Notes: a model not told the origin generated them from the sequence alone. A stretch of 64,000 bases of DNA from Neobacillus niacini NBRC 15566 (GCF_001591505.1 NZ_BCVA01000025.1:20703-84702); one strand, 5' to 3'. Positions 36,818 to 47,145 are shown, numbered from the stretch's first letter. Numbers and translations are program-made.

Positions 36818-36992
36818 GAGATGAATACTAACCTTGTACGACATAAACAAACAAATACCACTAGGAAAAACACAGAGTAAATGTTAAAATCTAATTAATT
36901 TCACAGAAAATTTTTAGTAAAAAGAAAATAATTTTTACTTCCCACGAATGACTGCGCTTACAGCTACTATTGAAAATGGAGAAATAACCTCA

Positions 36993-38777
36993 ATGAAGAA
37001 GATACTTGATAGAGTAAAGATGAAGTACAATAATTTACAAATTAAATACAAACTTTTTCTACTAGTATCCTGGATTATGATCATATCATTTTCTTTTACT
37101 TTTTTTGGATTACAGTATGCTTTTCAGATTTACGATGAACAGATTTATAGTAAGTCATCACAGGTTTTAAGTACTTCCTCAAATAGTATTGAGAGTGAAT
37201 TGAAAAATTTAGAGGAACTTTCCTATAATATTCTGACCGATTCCCAAATCCAGCAATATTTATCATCAATCAGTGAAGATAGTACCGACTATGATAAATT
37301 TCGTATCCGAACGAACATGTTAGACAAGCTTTTAAGCTATGCAAACAAAGAAGAATATATCCAATCGATTAATTTAGTTGATGTAAATGGAGAAGAATAT
37401 GTAGTCGGACCTAGGACAGTCAAACTTACCCCAGCGCAAAAAGCCGATATTACCAAGATGGCCATACATGCTAATGGCAGTAATGTTTGGTTGAATCCTG
37501 AGAAGAATGATTTTACATTTGCTACTGCCCGAGAAATCAGACAGTTTCGTAACTTAAGCTTTGACAATCTTGGTACACTCATCATCTATATTAATATGGA
37601 CAAACTGGTTGCAAATATTTTAGAAGGCTCTAAAAAAATAGATGGGGAATTCTTAATTGTCAGGGACAGTAATATTCTTTTTCCTAAAGAAACGAAATCA
37701 TTATTTAAAGAGGCAGCAATATCTTTAGATTCCCAAAAATCAGATTCAGGTTATCAAATAAAAAAAATCAACAATAAAAACTATTTCCTTGTTCACATAA
37801 AATCCACCTACTTTAATTGGGGTTACTTGAACCTTATTCCTTTTAATCAAATCTTTGAGAATATCAATATGGTAAAAACGATTTTGGTCATAATCTTTAT
37901 CCTCATGTTTGTTGTTGTAACGATAGTTGGAATTCGATTTGCCAGAAACATTACAATTCCCTTGGAGAATCTGGTAGCTAGTATGCAGTATGTAAAAGTT
38001 GGGGATTTTAAGGAGGCAAGCAGGAAGGCATTGAAAACGCCAATAAACCAAGAGGATGAGGTTGGTAAACTTCAGCAGAATTTCCAGACAATGATCCAAC
38101 AAATCGATGAACTTATTCATGAAAATTACTCTAAACAGCTTACGATAAAAGAGACAGAGTTCAAGGCACTGCAGGCCCAAATTAATCCTCACTTTTTATA
38201 CAATACGTTAGAATCTATTAATTGGTTAGCAAAAGGAAACGGACAGACGCAAATTTCTAGAATGGTAGAAGCACTTGGATTTTTACTGCGCAATTCAATC
38301 AGTTTAAAACAACCCCTGATTACGATTGAAGAAGAGCTTAATGTTGTGGGAAATTATGTGATCATTCAAAAATATAGATTCGAAGAAAGATTGGATTTCC
38401 ACATGGAGGTAGATTCTGATATTGGAGGTTTCTATATTCCGAAGCTTACGTTGCAGCCTCTAGTGGAAAATGCCATCCATTATGCACTGGAGCCGAAGAT
38501 TGAACCTTGTAAAATTAGTGTTTATTCAATCGTTGAAAAAGATTATATTAAACTAATTGTTGAGGATGATGGACCCGGAATGGAGTCAGCCTTTATAGAA
38601 AAGTTAAAACGCGGAGAAGTAAAAACCAGAGGACAGGGTGTAGGCTTGTCGAATATTAATGACAGAATTAAATTGGCCTATGGAGAGAGATTTGGAGTAG
38701 AGATTGAAAGTGAACCGAATAAGGGGACGAAAGTGATCATTGTTTTACCTTTCGATAAGGGGGAGAACCATGTATAA
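36993..38777 (+). CDS. YesM-type sensor histidine kinase
   Basis: Start 36993 is preferred (GGAGAA upstream); 36948 has no ribosome site. Order: TM1 at about residues 17-40, a ~255-residue extracellular sensor domain, TM2, a HAMP-like segment, the His_kinase motif QAQINPHFLYNTLE, and an ATPase domain with LQPLVENAI, DDGPGM and GVGLSNINDRI. It autophosphorylates on His and transfers to the response regulator whose gene overlaps by 8 bp. It likely senses extracellular pectin-derived sugars. Confidence 0.92.
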   Translation: MKKILDRVKMKYNNLQIKYKLFLLVSWIMIISFSFTFFGLQYAFQIYDEQIYSKSSQVLSTSSNSIESELKNLEELSYNILTDSQIQQYLSSISEDSTDYDKFRIRTNMLDKLLSYANKEEYIQSINLVDVNGEEYVVGPRTVKLTPAQKADITKMAIHANGSNVWLNPEKNDFTFATAREIRQFRNLSFDNLGTLIIYINMDKLVANILEGSKKIDGEFLIVRDSNILFPKETKSLFKEAAISLDSQKSDSGYQIKKINNKNYFLVHIKSTYFNWGYLNLIPFNQIFENINMVKTILVIIFILMFVVVTIVGIRFARNITIPLENLVASMQYVKVGDFKEASRKALKTPINQEDEVGKLQQNFQTMIQQIDELIHENYSKQLTIKETEFKALQAQINPHFLYNTLESINWLAKGNGQTQISRMVEALGFLLRNSISLKQPLITIEEELNVVGNYVIIQKYRFEERLDFHMEVDSDIGGFYIPKLTLQPLVENAIHYALEPKIEPCKISVYSIVEKDYIKLIVEDDGPGMESAFIEKLKRGEVKTRGQGVGLSNINDRIKLAYGERFGVEIESEPNKGTKVIIVLPFDKGENHV

Positions 38778-40329
38778 GGTATTGCTAGTGGATGATGAAC
38801 GGATCATTACAGAAGGGATGTCAAAGGTAATCAATTGGGGGTCAATCGGGACAAATTTAATTGGTACCGCAAAAAATGGGGTAGAGGCGTTTGGCATTAT
38901 TGAACATCAGCAGCCAGACATCGTGATTAGTGATATTAAAATGCCTGGAATGAATGGTCTCGAGCTTGTTGCAAAGGTAAATAGCGTATTTCCCCATATA
39001 CGATTTATCTTGTTATCAGGTTTCAGCGAATTTGATTTTGCTAAACAGGCGATGCAATACGGGGTGAAGCATTATCTTTTAAAACCCTGTAATGAGAATT
39101 CCATTATGGATGCGGTATCAGAAATCTGTGAGGATTTGAAACAAAACCAAATTCGGGAACAATTCATTCAAAAGATGAAAGGAACATTAGACAGTGTTCT
39201 GCCCTATGCTAAAGAACAACTGTTAAAAGAATTCATTACTAACCGTTACGAAAACAAAGATCTATTTTATTATCAAAAGCTTTTTAATATCGATTTACAT
39301 ACACCGAACGTTAGGCTGGTTTTATTTCAACTTGAAGGGAATTTTGAATTTGAGCATATGTTTGCCATAAAAAATATTGCTGAACATATTTTTGATTCTT
39401 ATATTTTAAGTTGTATGGCAGGGGAAACAATATTGTTTCTTATCGAGGATGATTGCAGCTACTCAATACTACTCACTCAAATAGAGAAGATAAAAAAAAC
39501 ATTCTATCAATATTACCAACTAGATTCTACAGTCGCAATCAGTGATACAGGGAAATTAAGTACTGCGAATAAATTATACAGTGAAGCACTCGATTGTTTA
39601 GCTTATCGTTTTTATTTAGGAGAAGGCGGAGTTATCACTAAAAAAGATATTACCTATCAAAACCCATCAGAGGAATTAGAATTCTATTATAATGATCAAA
39701 CCTTTTGCCGATTGGTGAAATCAGGCTCCTGGGTTGAAGTTAATTCGGAAATAGAAACATTTTTTAATCAGTTAATCGAGCTAAGGCTTGATATCAATAT
39801 CACCAAGTCCTATGTAATCCAATTATTTAATGCGATGATTCGTCTATGTGAACCAAAAGCGATGAATATTTATTTAACAAAATTAAATCAACTCTTAGCA
39901 ATTGACACGATTCAAAATTTGAAGGTGTTTTTTGAAAGCGTTGCCGAGGAAATCACCTTAACATTTTTTAATCAAAATAATAATAAGCATTCAACGATTA
40001 TTAAGAAGGTTATTGAAACGATTGATAAATATATCAGCAATGAAAATTTATCACTGCATTGGGTTGCGAACGAGATGTTATATATGAATGCCGATTATCT
40101 TGGCAAACTTTTTAAAAAAGAAACAGGGGAAAAGTTTTCAAATTATATTACGAGATTAAGAATTGAATTAGCCATAAGTATGATAGAGAAAGAAAGTGAT
40201 GTAAAAGTATTCGAGATTGCTGAAAAAATAGGTTATGGCGAAAACCCTCAATATTTCAGTCAGGTATTCAAAAAACATACAGGTTTTACTCCGTCAGAAT
40301 ACAAAAGAGAATCGTTACAAGGTTTGTGA
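38770..40329 (+). CDS. YesN-type response regulator with AraC DNA-binding domain
   Basis: The ATG at 38770 follows AAGGGGGAGAACC; the longer frame from 38740 lies inside the kinase gene. The receiver domain has VDDE at 8-10, phospho-acceptor Asp55 in SDIKMPG and LLKP near 105. A long linker is followed by an AraC-type double helix-turn-helix (VANEMLYMNADYLGKLFKKE and IAEKIGYGENPQYFSQVFKK). It probably activates the downstream transport genes and perhaps the hydrolase operon. Confidence 0.93.
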   Translation: MYKVLLVDDERIITEGMSKVINWGSIGTNLIGTAKNGVEAFGIIEHQQPDIVISDIKMPGMNGLELVAKVNSVFPHIRFILLSGFSEFDFAKQAMQYGVKHYLLKPCNENSIMDAVSEICEDLKQNQIREQFIQKMKGTLDSVLPYAKEQLLKEFITNRYENKDLFYYQKLFNIDLHTPNVRLVLFQLEGNFEFEHMFAIKNIAEHIFDSYILSCMAGETILFLIEDDCSYSILLTQIEKIKKTFYQYYQLDSTVAISDTGKLSTANKLYSEALDCLAYRFYLGEGGVITKKDITYQNPSEELEFYYNDQTFCRLVKSGSWVEVNSEIETFFNQLIELRLDINITKSYVIQLFNAMIRLCEPKAMNIYLTKLNQLLAIDTIQNLKVFFESVAEEITLTFFNQNNNKHSTIIKKVIETIDKYISNENLSLHWVANEMLYMNADYLGKLFKKETGEKFSNYITRLRIELAISMIEKESDVKVFEIAEKIGYGENPQYFSQVFKKHTGFTPSEYKRESLQGL

Positions 40330-40351
40330 TAAATGTTTAAGGGGGAAAAAA

Positions 40352-41647
40352 ATGAAAAAACTCTTGTTTTCTACTTTATCCCTAGTAATGGTACTTTTTG
40401 CTGGTGGATGTGGAGATTTCGATTTAGTAGATTCTGCCGAGAGTAAAGGGAAAGAAAAAATAACCATAAAAATTGCCTGGTGGGGCGAAAAACCCCGTCA
40501 TGACTATACCTTGCAAGTAATCGAATTGTTTGAGGAAAAATATCCAACGATTAATGTAGAGCCGCTATATTCAAATTGGGATGATTACTGGAAACGATTA
40601 GCTCCGATGGCAGCCGGGAATCAACTTCCTGACGTTATCCAAATGGATATGCTTTATCTTAAAACATATAGTGAAAATTTCTTGCTTGAAGATTTAATAC
40701 CATATGTGAATCAAGAGCTAATTAAGACAGACTCAATTAATCAGACGATCCTTTCAGGCGGGAAAATCAATAAGCATTTGTATGGCTTTCCTTTAGGGTT
40801 AAATGCCCCTGCAATTATTGTTGACCCCCATTTACTTTCTTCAGGAGCGGGTAATCAGCCAAAAGATAATTGGACTTGGAGTGATTTTGAAAAAATTGTT
40901 CTACAGGTTCATAAAGATAAGGGAATTTATGGTACGAACGGGATGAAGTCACCAGATGTATTTTTCTCGTATTACTTACGTACAAAAGGAATGGATTTAT
41001 ATAATAAATCTGGAACTGGATTAGGGTATGATGATGATCAATTATTTGTTGAGTATTTCGACATGCAATTGAGGCTCCTCGACCAAGGTGCCTTTCCAAG
41101 AGCAGATGTTACGGAACAGATTAAAGGTATCGAAGATGAATTGCTAGTAAAGCAGCAGTCAGCGATGCAATGGGTATATTCGAACCAATACATCGGTTTC
41201 TTGGAAGCGACAAACCGACAGCTCGAGCTTTTTCCTCCTCCAGGACCGGGACAGGATTTGGGTCTTACAGTAAAGCCTAGTATGCTTTTTTCGATGTCAA
41301 GAAGTTCAAAGCATAAAGAAGCTGCAGCTCAATTTATTAATTTCTTCATAAATGATATCGAGGCAAATAAAGTAATAAAAGGTGAACGAGGAGTGCCTGT
41401 TTCTGCAAAGGTTGCAGAGAAAATGAAACCAGATTTATCTGTTAATCAGAAAAAGGTATTCGACTATGTAAATAAAGTACAAAATAAAAACAATATCGTC
41501 GAAAAGGCAAATCCTCTTGGCAGTAATGAGGTTGTGAAACTATTACAAGATGTTTCCGAACAAATCTTGTTTAAGAAAATTACACCAACTGAGGGTGCGC
41601 AGCAATTTAGAATGGAAGCAAACAAAATCCTCACTACCAATAACTAA
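40352..41647 (+). CDS. Sugar ABC solute-binding lipoprotein (paralogue 1)
   Basis: The ATG at 40352 has AAGGGGG upstream; the longer frame from 40235 lies inside the regulator gene. The 431-aa protein has a lipobox (FAGGC, Cys at about residue 20) and the extracellular binding protein family 1 pattern: IKIAWWGEKPRHDYT, WDDYWKRLAPMAA, WTWSDFEKIV and VFFSYYLRT. It is a clear paralogue of the next protein. It lies 22 bp after the response regulator gene and ahead of a strong terminator, so it is expressed with the sensor system rather than the permeases. Confidence 0.9.
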   Translation: MKKLLFSTLSLVMVLFAGGCGDFDLVDSAESKGKEKITIKIAWWGEKPRHDYTLQVIELFEEKYPTINVEPLYSNWDDYWKRLAPMAAGNQLPDVIQMDMLYLKTYSENFLLEDLIPYVNQELIKTDSINQTILSGGKINKHLYGFPLGLNAPAIIVDPHLLSSGAGNQPKDNWTWSDFEKIVLQVHKDKGIYGTNGMKSPDVFFSYYLRTKGMDLYNKSGTGLGYDDDQLFVEYFDMQLRLLDQGAFPRADVTEQIKGIEDELLVKQQSAMQWVYSNQYIGFLEATNRQLELFPPPGPGQDLGLTVKPSMLFSMSRSSKHKEAAAQFINFFINDIEANKVIKGERGVPVSAKVAEKMKPDLSVNQKKVFDYVNKVQNKNNIVEKANPLGSNEVVKLLQDVSEQILFKKITPTEGAQQFRMEANKILTTNN

Positions 41648-41660
41648 TCTATATACAAAA

Positions 41661-41716
41661 GAAAGCTCTCTTAAAAACAAGCACGCACCTGCTTGTTTCA
41701 AGAGAGCTTTTTTAAA
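41661..41716 (+). terminator. Long terminator between the two binding-protein genes
   Basis: AAAGCTCTCTT pairs with AAGAGAGCTTT and encloses an inner ACAAGC/GCTTGT stem; TTTTTT follows. It separates the regulator-SBP1 unit from the SBP2-permease unit. Confidence 0.9.
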
Positions 41717-41787
41717 TGTCTGATTTTTAAACAAACAAAGCGGAAAATTGGATTCAGACTATTTTGATTTCAATGCATAATTAAGAA

Positions 41788-41801
41788 TGTAAACACTTAC
41801 A
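41788..41801. promoter_or_regulatory. cre-like site upstream of the second binding-protein gene
   Basis: TGTAAACACTTACA has perfect TGTAA/TTACA arms and differs from the CcpA cre consensus at the central G. It lies 33 bp before the start codon. Confidence 0.5.
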
Positions 41802-41834
41802 TAAAAGTGTGAAAAAAGAAGGGGGAAATAAAGA

Positions 41835-43139
41835 ATGAAGAAATTTTTAACGCTATTGTTTTCTTTTGTTTTAGTTTTTACATTAGCAGCATGTAATAGC
41901 AGCAGTTCAACGGGCAGTGAAGAAACTAAACCTAAAGAAGACAAAAAAGATGAAAAAGTTACTCTTCGTATTGCTTGGTGGGGATCACAGCCGCGACATG
42001 ATTATACACTTAAAATAATTGAAATGTATGAAGAAAAAAATCCAAATGTAAAAATCGAAGCAGAATATGCAGCATGGGATGATTACTGGAAAAAGCTAGC
42101 TCCACAGGCAGCAGCAAATGAGCTTCCTGATATCATTCAAATGGATCTATCTTACTTTTCACAGTACGCGCAAAACAACCAAATTGCTGATTTAACTCCA
42201 TATTTGGATAAACAAATTAATACAAAAGATATTGCTGAAAATATCATCAATGGCGGTAAACTTGGCGACAAGCTTTTTGGAATTAACGCTGGTGTAAACG
42301 TTGTTGGTTTCCATCATGATCCAGCTGTACTTGCAAAAGCTGGTGTAGATTCTATCCCTGAAAATTGGACATGGGACGATTACAAAGAAATCGCAGCAAA
42401 AGCAAAAGCTGCTGGCGTATTTATCGACACAGGAATGAAAGCAGATGTATTCTTCAACTATTTCTTAAGAACACAAGGAAAGTCACTTTATAGCAAAGAT
42501 GGTGCTTCTCTAGGGTATAAAGATGATAAATTGTTCGAAGAATTCTTCAATATGACAGCTGGATTAGTAAAAGATAAAGCGGTTCCAACACCTGACTTCT
42601 TAGCCCAGTTGAAAGGGATTGAAGATGATCCTGTCGTAACTCAAAATGCAATTGGTATTTGGCAATGGTCTAACCAGTTTGTAGGTCTTCAACAAGTTGC
42701 GAATAGAGAACTTGCTATTGCTCCAATGCCAGGTCCTGACAGCGAAAAAGGTTTATATTTAAAACCGAGTATGTTCTGGTCAGTTGGCAACAATTCAAAG
42801 CATAAAGAAGAGGCTGCAAAGTTTATCGATTTCATGATCAATGATATCGAAGCAAACAAATTAAATCTTGGTGACCGTGGTGTTCCTGGTTCTTCCGTTG
42901 TAAAAGAAGCATTGAAGCCACTGCTTTCACCAGCACAAGTCCAAGTTTTTGATTATGTGGATTGGGCAGAAGGAAATAGCTCTGAATTCGATGGTCCAGA
43001 CCCAGTTGGTGCCGGCCAAGTAATTGAAACGCTTGATAGTTTAGCTGAACAAATGGCTTATGGAAATCTATCTGTGAAAGATGCTGCTAAACAGTTTAGA
43101 CAACAAGCTGAAAGTGTCTTAGCACAAAACAAAAAATAA
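41835..43139 (+). CDS. Sugar ABC solute-binding lipoprotein (paralogue 2, transport partner)
   Basis: The 434-aa lipoprotein has a signal peptide ending LAAC (Cys at about 20), a Ser/Lys-rich linker, and the same framework as paralogue 1: RIAWWGSQPRHDYT, WDDYWKKLAPQAA, IIQMDLSYF, WTWDDYKEIA and MFWSVGNNSKHKEEA. It binds an oligosaccharide, probably unsaturated rhamnogalacturonan pieces, for the two permeases downstream. A hairpin after the gene would favour binding-protein excess. Confidence 0.93.
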   Translation: MKKFLTLLFSFVLVFTLAACNSSSSTGSEETKPKEDKKDEKVTLRIAWWGSQPRHDYTLKIIEMYEEKNPNVKIEAEYAAWDDYWKKLAPQAAANELPDIIQMDLSYFSQYAQNNQIADLTPYLDKQINTKDIAENIINGGKLGDKLFGINAGVNVVGFHHDPAVLAKAGVDSIPENWTWDDYKEIAAKAKAAGVFIDTGMKADVFFNYFLRTQGKSLYSKDGASLGYKDDKLFEEFFNMTAGLVKDKAVPTPDFLAQLKGIEDDPVVTQNAIGIWQWSNQFVGLQQVANRELAIAPMPGPDSEKGLYLKPSMFWSVGNNSKHKEEAAKFIDFMINDIEANKLNLGDRGVPGSSVVKEALKPLLSPAQVQVFDYVDWAEGNSSEFDGPDPVGAGQVIETLDSLAEQMAYGNLSVKDAAKQFRQQAESVLAQNKK

Positions 43140-43148
43140 TTTCCACTT

Positions 43149-43180
43149 CGATAGCTGATCACATCAACGATCAGCTATCG
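43149..43180 (+). terminator. Hairpin between binding-protein and permease genes
   Basis: CGATAGCTGATC and GATCAGCTATCG form a perfect 12-bp stem with an 8-nt loop, but there is no proper T tract. It probably stabilises upstream mRNA or attenuates. Confidence 0.7.
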
Positions 43181-43225
43181 TCCTTTCATCTTAGGAAAGA
43201 GTCCAAAGAAAGAGGAGATGAATAA

Positions 43226-44185
43226 ATGAATACACGTGTGATGAAGGAAAATATACAAGCAGATGTCACGATCACTTCTATCAGCAAGCGTTCCCGTATT
43301 ATTAAGGAAAACCTGACAGGCTATGCGTTTATCAGTCCGTTTATTATTGGATTTCTAGCTTTTACATTCATTCCTATACTGGCATCTTTATATTTATCTT
43401 TTACAAATTATAATCTGTTTGCAAGCCCAACATGGATAGGCATGGATAACTACATAAAAATGTTTACAGCCGATCCCCGTTATTGGCAGTCTTTAAAAGT
43501 TACATTGATTTATGTGTTGGCCGGTGTTCCTTTAAGACTCGCCTTCGCTTTATTAATTGCCTTAATGTTAAATACAGCTTCAAGGGCTGTAGGACTGTAC
43601 CGCTCTTTGTTCTATTTACCTTCTTTGATTGGCGGCAGCGTTGCCGTTGCGATTATGTGGCGAAATGTTTTTGGTGATTTAGGGATTGTTAATATTGTTC
43701 TTGATGTACTAGGACTTTCAACTGTCAGATGGTTTGGTAACCCTACGGCAGCATTGTGGATGCTGATTTTCTTATCCGTATGGCAATTTGGTTCTTCCAT
43801 GCTGATCTTCTTAGCTGGATTAAAAGGTATTCCAAAAAGTTATTACGAAGCAGCAAGTGTTGACGGTGCAAACGGAATTCAAAAGTTCTTCAAAATTACT
43901 CTGCCAATGCTTAGTCCTGTCATTCTATTCAATACTGTAATGCAGACGATCGCAGCCTTTATGACATTCGTACCTGCCTTTATTATTTCAAAGGGTACAG
44001 GCGGTCCGTTAGACGGAACTCTACTTTATTCTTTATATCTATTCATACAAGGCTTTGAGTTCTTCAACATGGGGTATGCTTCAGCAATGGCTTGGATTAT
44101 GCTGATTATTGTCGGAATATTAACGGCCATTATTTTTACTACATCGAAATATTGGGTTCACTATGAATCGGAAGGAGGCAGATAA
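43226..44185 (+). CDS. Sugar ABC transporter permease (YesP-like, MalF type)
   Basis: The 319-aa protein has six membrane helices and the EAA loop [24 protein letters not shown]. It forms the heterodimeric channel with the next permease. GAGGAGAT precedes the ATG. No ATPase gene lies in the locus, so the shared MsmX-type ATPase encoded elsewhere is expected, as for the B. subtilis yes system. Confidence 0.93.
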   Translation: MNTRVMKENIQADVTITSISKRSRIIKENLTGYAFISPFIIGFLAFTFIPILASLYLSFTNYNLFASPTWIGMDNYIKMFTADPRYWQSLKVTLIYVLAGVPLRLAFALLIALMLNTASRAVGLYRSLFYLPSLIGGSVAVAIMWRNVFGDLGIVNIVLDVLGLSTVRWFGNPTAALWMLIFLSVWQFGSSMLIFLAGLKGIPKSYYEAASVDGANGIQKFFKITLPMLSPVILFNTVMQTIAAFMTFVPAFIISKGTGGPLDGTLLYSLYLFIQGFEFFNMGYASAMAWIMLIIVGILTAIIFTTSKYWVHYESEGGR

Positions 44186-44187
44186 CA

Positions 44188-45033
44188 ATGGCAGTAAAAT
44201 TAAAATCACCAAGATGGTGGATCTATCATATACTTGTCGGCGGCTTTGCGATTTTGATGCTTTACCCAGTTATTTGGCTCTTAATGAGTTCATTTAAACC
44301 TAGTGATACCATTTTTGTCACGGCAAAATCACTTATCCCAGATCCATGGATTTGGACGAACTTTGTAGACGGTTGGAAAGGGATTGGCGGTAATACATTT
44401 GGTGTCTTCATTAAAAATACAGCCATTCTAGTTGTTATTACTTTAATCGGACAGGTAATCTCATCGGCAGTTATTGCTTTTGGGTTCGCACGTCTTGAGT
44501 TTAAAGGAAAAGCCTTTTGGTTTGGAATTATGATGGTTACCTTAATGCTTCCGCATGATGTAGTAATGGTACCTCAATATATAATTTTCTCAAAACTTGA
44601 TTGGCTCAACTCTATAAAACCACTTGCAATTCCAGCCTATTTTGGACATCCGTTCTTCATCTTCCTATTAGTCCAGTTTATTCGGACCATTCCAAGGGAA
44701 CTCGATGAAGCCGCGATTATTGATGGCTGTGGAACTTTCAAGATTTTCACCAAAATTATTTTGCCATTAATTAGACCAGCATTAGCTACGGCTGCAATAT
44801 TCTCATTTTATTGGACATGGGAGTCATTATTAGGACCGGTTCTTTATTTAAATAGTCCAACCAAATACACAGTTTCAATGGCGTTAAATATGTTCTTGAG
44901 TAATGAGACAGTATCCAACTGGGGTGCAATGTTTGCGATGTCAGTTGTTACACTAATACCTGTATTCGTGATCTTTTTCCTCTTTCAGCGTCATGTGGTT
45001 GAAGGAATCAGTACGAGTGGGTTAAAGGGGTAA
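44188..45033 (+). CDS. Sugar ABC transporter permease (YesQ-like, MalG type)
   Basis: The 281-aa protein has six membrane helices and the EAA loop [20 protein letters not shown]. Its start is 2 bp after the preceding stop, with GGAGG upstream. It is the second channel subunit. Confidence 0.93.
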   Translation: MAVKLKSPRWWIYHILVGGFAILMLYPVIWLLMSSFKPSDTIFVTAKSLIPDPWIWTNFVDGWKGIGGNTFGVFIKNTAILVVITLIGQVISSAVIAFGFARLEFKGKAFWFGIMMVTLMLPHDVVMVPQYIIFSKLDWLNSIKPLAIPAYFGHPFFIFLLVQFIRTIPRELDEAAIIDGCGTFKIFTKIILPLIRPALATAAIFSFYWTWESLLGPVLYLNSPTKYTVSMALNMFLSNETVSNWGAMFAMSVVTLIPVFVIFFLFQRHVVEGISTSGLKG

Positions 45034-45059
45034 CATGGTAAGGAATATCCCAACCTTTT

Positions 45060-45100
45060 AACTTTGCCACTTCGACCCCCTTAATGGAAGTGGCAAAGTA
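45060..45100 (+). terminator. Hairpin after the permease genes
   Basis: ACTTTGCCACTTC pairs with GAAGTGGCAAAGT around a ~14-nt loop. The T tract is weak, so readthrough into the yesL-like gene is possible. Confidence 0.6.
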
Positions 45101-45147
45101 ACAATGTTTTTAAAACGCAGGGTATAACGGTTCAAGGAGGATTACAA

Positions 45148-45789
45148 ATGGACACTTCAGGATTTTTAGGCAGTTTTAATAAATTGCTTGAATGGATATC
45201 AAGACTAGCGTTTTTAAATTTACTATGGATTTCATTTTCGCTCCTAGGTCTCATCATCTTTGGTTTTTTTCCTGCAACAGTGGCGATGTTCGCAGTTGCT
45301 CGTAAATGGATGCTAGGAAACGATGAAATGTCTATTTTTAAGACTTTTTGGACTGCATATAAACGGGAATTTCTAAAGAGTAATCTACTCGGTGCGATGA
45401 TTGTTGCCATTGGCTTAATCTTGTATATTGATTTTCAATTCATCCAACAGGCAACGAATCCATTCGTCTCTGTTCTTAATGTTCCATTATTTATTATCAC
45501 ACTGATTTTTATTTCAATGATGTTTTATGTCATTCCCATTTTTGTGCATTATGATATGAAAATCAGTCAGGTCATTAAAAACTCTTTCTTTGTAATGATT
45601 ATGAATCCACTATCTACCTTTTATATGTTGATTGGCAGCTTCGGCATATTATTTGTATTATCCTATGCGCCGCCGATTTGTCTATTGTATAGCGGCAACC
45701 TGTTAGCACTATTTATTATGAAACCAGCGACCAATGCCTTTGAAAAAATTGATCAAAAATCACAGTTGTTCATTCAAGAAAATATATAG
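45148..45789 (+). CDS. YesL family membrane protein (DUF624)
   Basis: The 213-aa protein has about five membrane helices and DUF624 features: LNLLWISFSLLGLIIFGFFPAT near the N-terminus and W-x4-EFLKSNLLG. It is consistently linked with YesM/YesN and sugar ABC genes in Bacillaceae; the role is unknown, perhaps in sensing or assembly. CAAGGAGG precedes the ATG. It closes the rhamnogalacturonan locus. Confidence 0.88.
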   Translation: MDTSGFLGSFNKLLEWISRLAFLNLLWISFSLLGLIIFGFFPATVAMFAVARKWMLGNDEMSIFKTFWTAYKREFLKSNLLGAMIVAIGLILYIDFQFIQQATNPFVSVLNVPLFIITLIFISMMFYVIPIFVHYDMKISQVIKNSFFVMIMNPLSTFYMLIGSFGILFVLSYAPPICLLYSGNLLALFIMKPATNAFEKIDQKSQLFIQENI

Positions 45790-45817
45790 CAATAATTTGC
45801 CCCTTTAAATACAGAAA

Positions 45818-45852
45818 AATCCGTTTGGTTTCATTACCATACGGGTTTTTTT
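45818..45852 (+). terminator. Rho-independent terminator after the yesL-like gene
   Basis: AATCCGTTTGGT pairs with ACCATACGGGTT around TTCATT and is followed by a T tract. Confidence 0.8.
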
Positions 45853-45945
45853 ATGTAAAAACACACGATTTTTTCCATCAATATTTATTGAAAAATAATC
45901 AAAACTAAGAAGGCAAAAAAATAATTTTGCAAGGGGGTAATCAGT

Positions 45946-47133
45946 TTGATAAAAAAGCCTTTAGGCTTACTATTAACAGGTGTTTTGACATTCGGTCTAG
46001 CTGCGTGTAATAACAATAATAATGCAGCAGACGACGTACGTACAAGCAGGGCAGATCGAGACAATACGTTTTTAAATGTTGGGAATAACAGAGATGACGG
46101 TATTGACCATAATGGTCCTCTAACCGAGGATTACACCAATAATGATAATAATGATCCGGATTGGGATCGTAACACGAATTATCGGAACAACAATGACGGT
46201 TATATTACCAATGTAAATGATAATCGTACGAACAATCGAACCAACCGTACAAACAATCGAAACAACAATATGACCAATGTAAATAACGACCGTACGACAA
46301 ATCGAAACATTTACACAAATAATGTACATTACAATCCATTAAGTCGTGGTATAGACCGTAATGTCACAAATGTACGCAATAACATTAACAATAACAACAA
46401 TATGAACGATGGCCTGAATATTTCTGCTGATCGAACAACTTTAGACAGTAGAAGTTACCCTCATACAAAAGCGATATTAATCCAACACGCTCAGTATAGG
46501 TATATTCCGTTCGGGTCAGTCCAATGGTACCAATTTGGTGGCCAACAAGGAATGACTCCTGACCAACAGCAAGGACCGACAACACAAGCACCAACTCAAC
46601 AGCAAGGACCAACAGCACAAGCACCAAATCAACAACAAGGACCAGCTGCACCAGCACCAGCACCGGCTACACCGGCACCAGCACCAGCTGCTCCGGCACC
46701 AAAACCAGCAGCACCAGCACCTAAGCCTGCGGCACCGGCACCAGCAACTGGTGACGTCAGTGCATACGTTCAACAGGTGATTGATTTAACGAATGCACAA
46801 CGCAGTAAAAACGGTCTGCCAGCTTTACTACACGATACAAAACTAAGCGGCGTGGCACAAAAGAAATCTGTAGACATGGCTCAAAACAATTATTTTTCAC
46901 ATACTAGCCCAACCTATGGTTCTCCATTTGACATGATGAGGGACTTTGGCGTGACGTATAAATCGGCTGGAGAAAATATCGCCCAAGGACAACGTACACC
47001 TCAGGAAGTCGTAAATGCGTGGATGAACAGTGAAGGGCATAGAAAGAACATTTTAAGTGCTAACTTTACTCATATTGGAGTAGGGTACGAAAAGTCTGGT
47101 AACCACTGGACACAAATGTTTATTGGAAAATAA
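45946..47133 (+). CDS. CAP-domain lipoprotein with Asn-rich and Pro/Ala-rich linkers (YkwD-like)
   Basis: The TTG start follows AAGGGGGTAA. The 395-aa protein has a lipobox LAAC (Cys at about residue 21), then a ~130-residue stretch dominated by Asn, Thr, Arg and Asp (repeats of TNNR and NNN). A Gln/Pro/Ala linker follows with QQQGP and PAPAP repeats, and then a C-terminal CAP/SCP domain of ~120 residues (LTNAQRSKNGLPAL, FSHTSPTYGSPFDMM, AGENIAQGQ, WMNSEGHRKNIL). CAP proteins of Bacillus are surface or spore associated, some cleaving peptides or binding lipids. The low-complexity arms suggest reach through the cell wall. Confidence 0.85.
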   Translation: MIKKPLGLLLTGVLTFGLAACNNNNNAADDVRTSRADRDNTFLNVGNNRDDGIDHNGPLTEDYTNNDNNDPDWDRNTNYRNNNDGYITNVNDNRTNNRTNRTNNRNNNMTNVNNDRTTNRNIYTNNVHYNPLSRGIDRNVTNVRNNINNNNNMNDGLNISADRTTLDSRSYPHTKAILIQHAQYRYIPFGSVQWYQFGGQQGMTPDQQQGPTTQAPTQQQGPTAQAPNQQQGPAAPAPAPATPAPAPAAPAPKPAAPAPKPAAPAPATGDVSAYVQQVIDLTNAQRSKNGLPALLHDTKLSGVAQKKSVDMAQNNYFSHTSPTYGSPFDMMRDFGVTYKSAGENIAQGQRTPQEVVNAWMNSEGHRKNILSANFTHIGVGYEKSGNHWTQMFIGK

Positions 47134-47145
47134 TATCGACAAAAG

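Noticed and set aside
40352..43139. Tandem binding-protein genes as a simple recent duplication or assembly artefact
   Set aside because: The two proteins are clearly diverged along their length and have different upstream and downstream signals.
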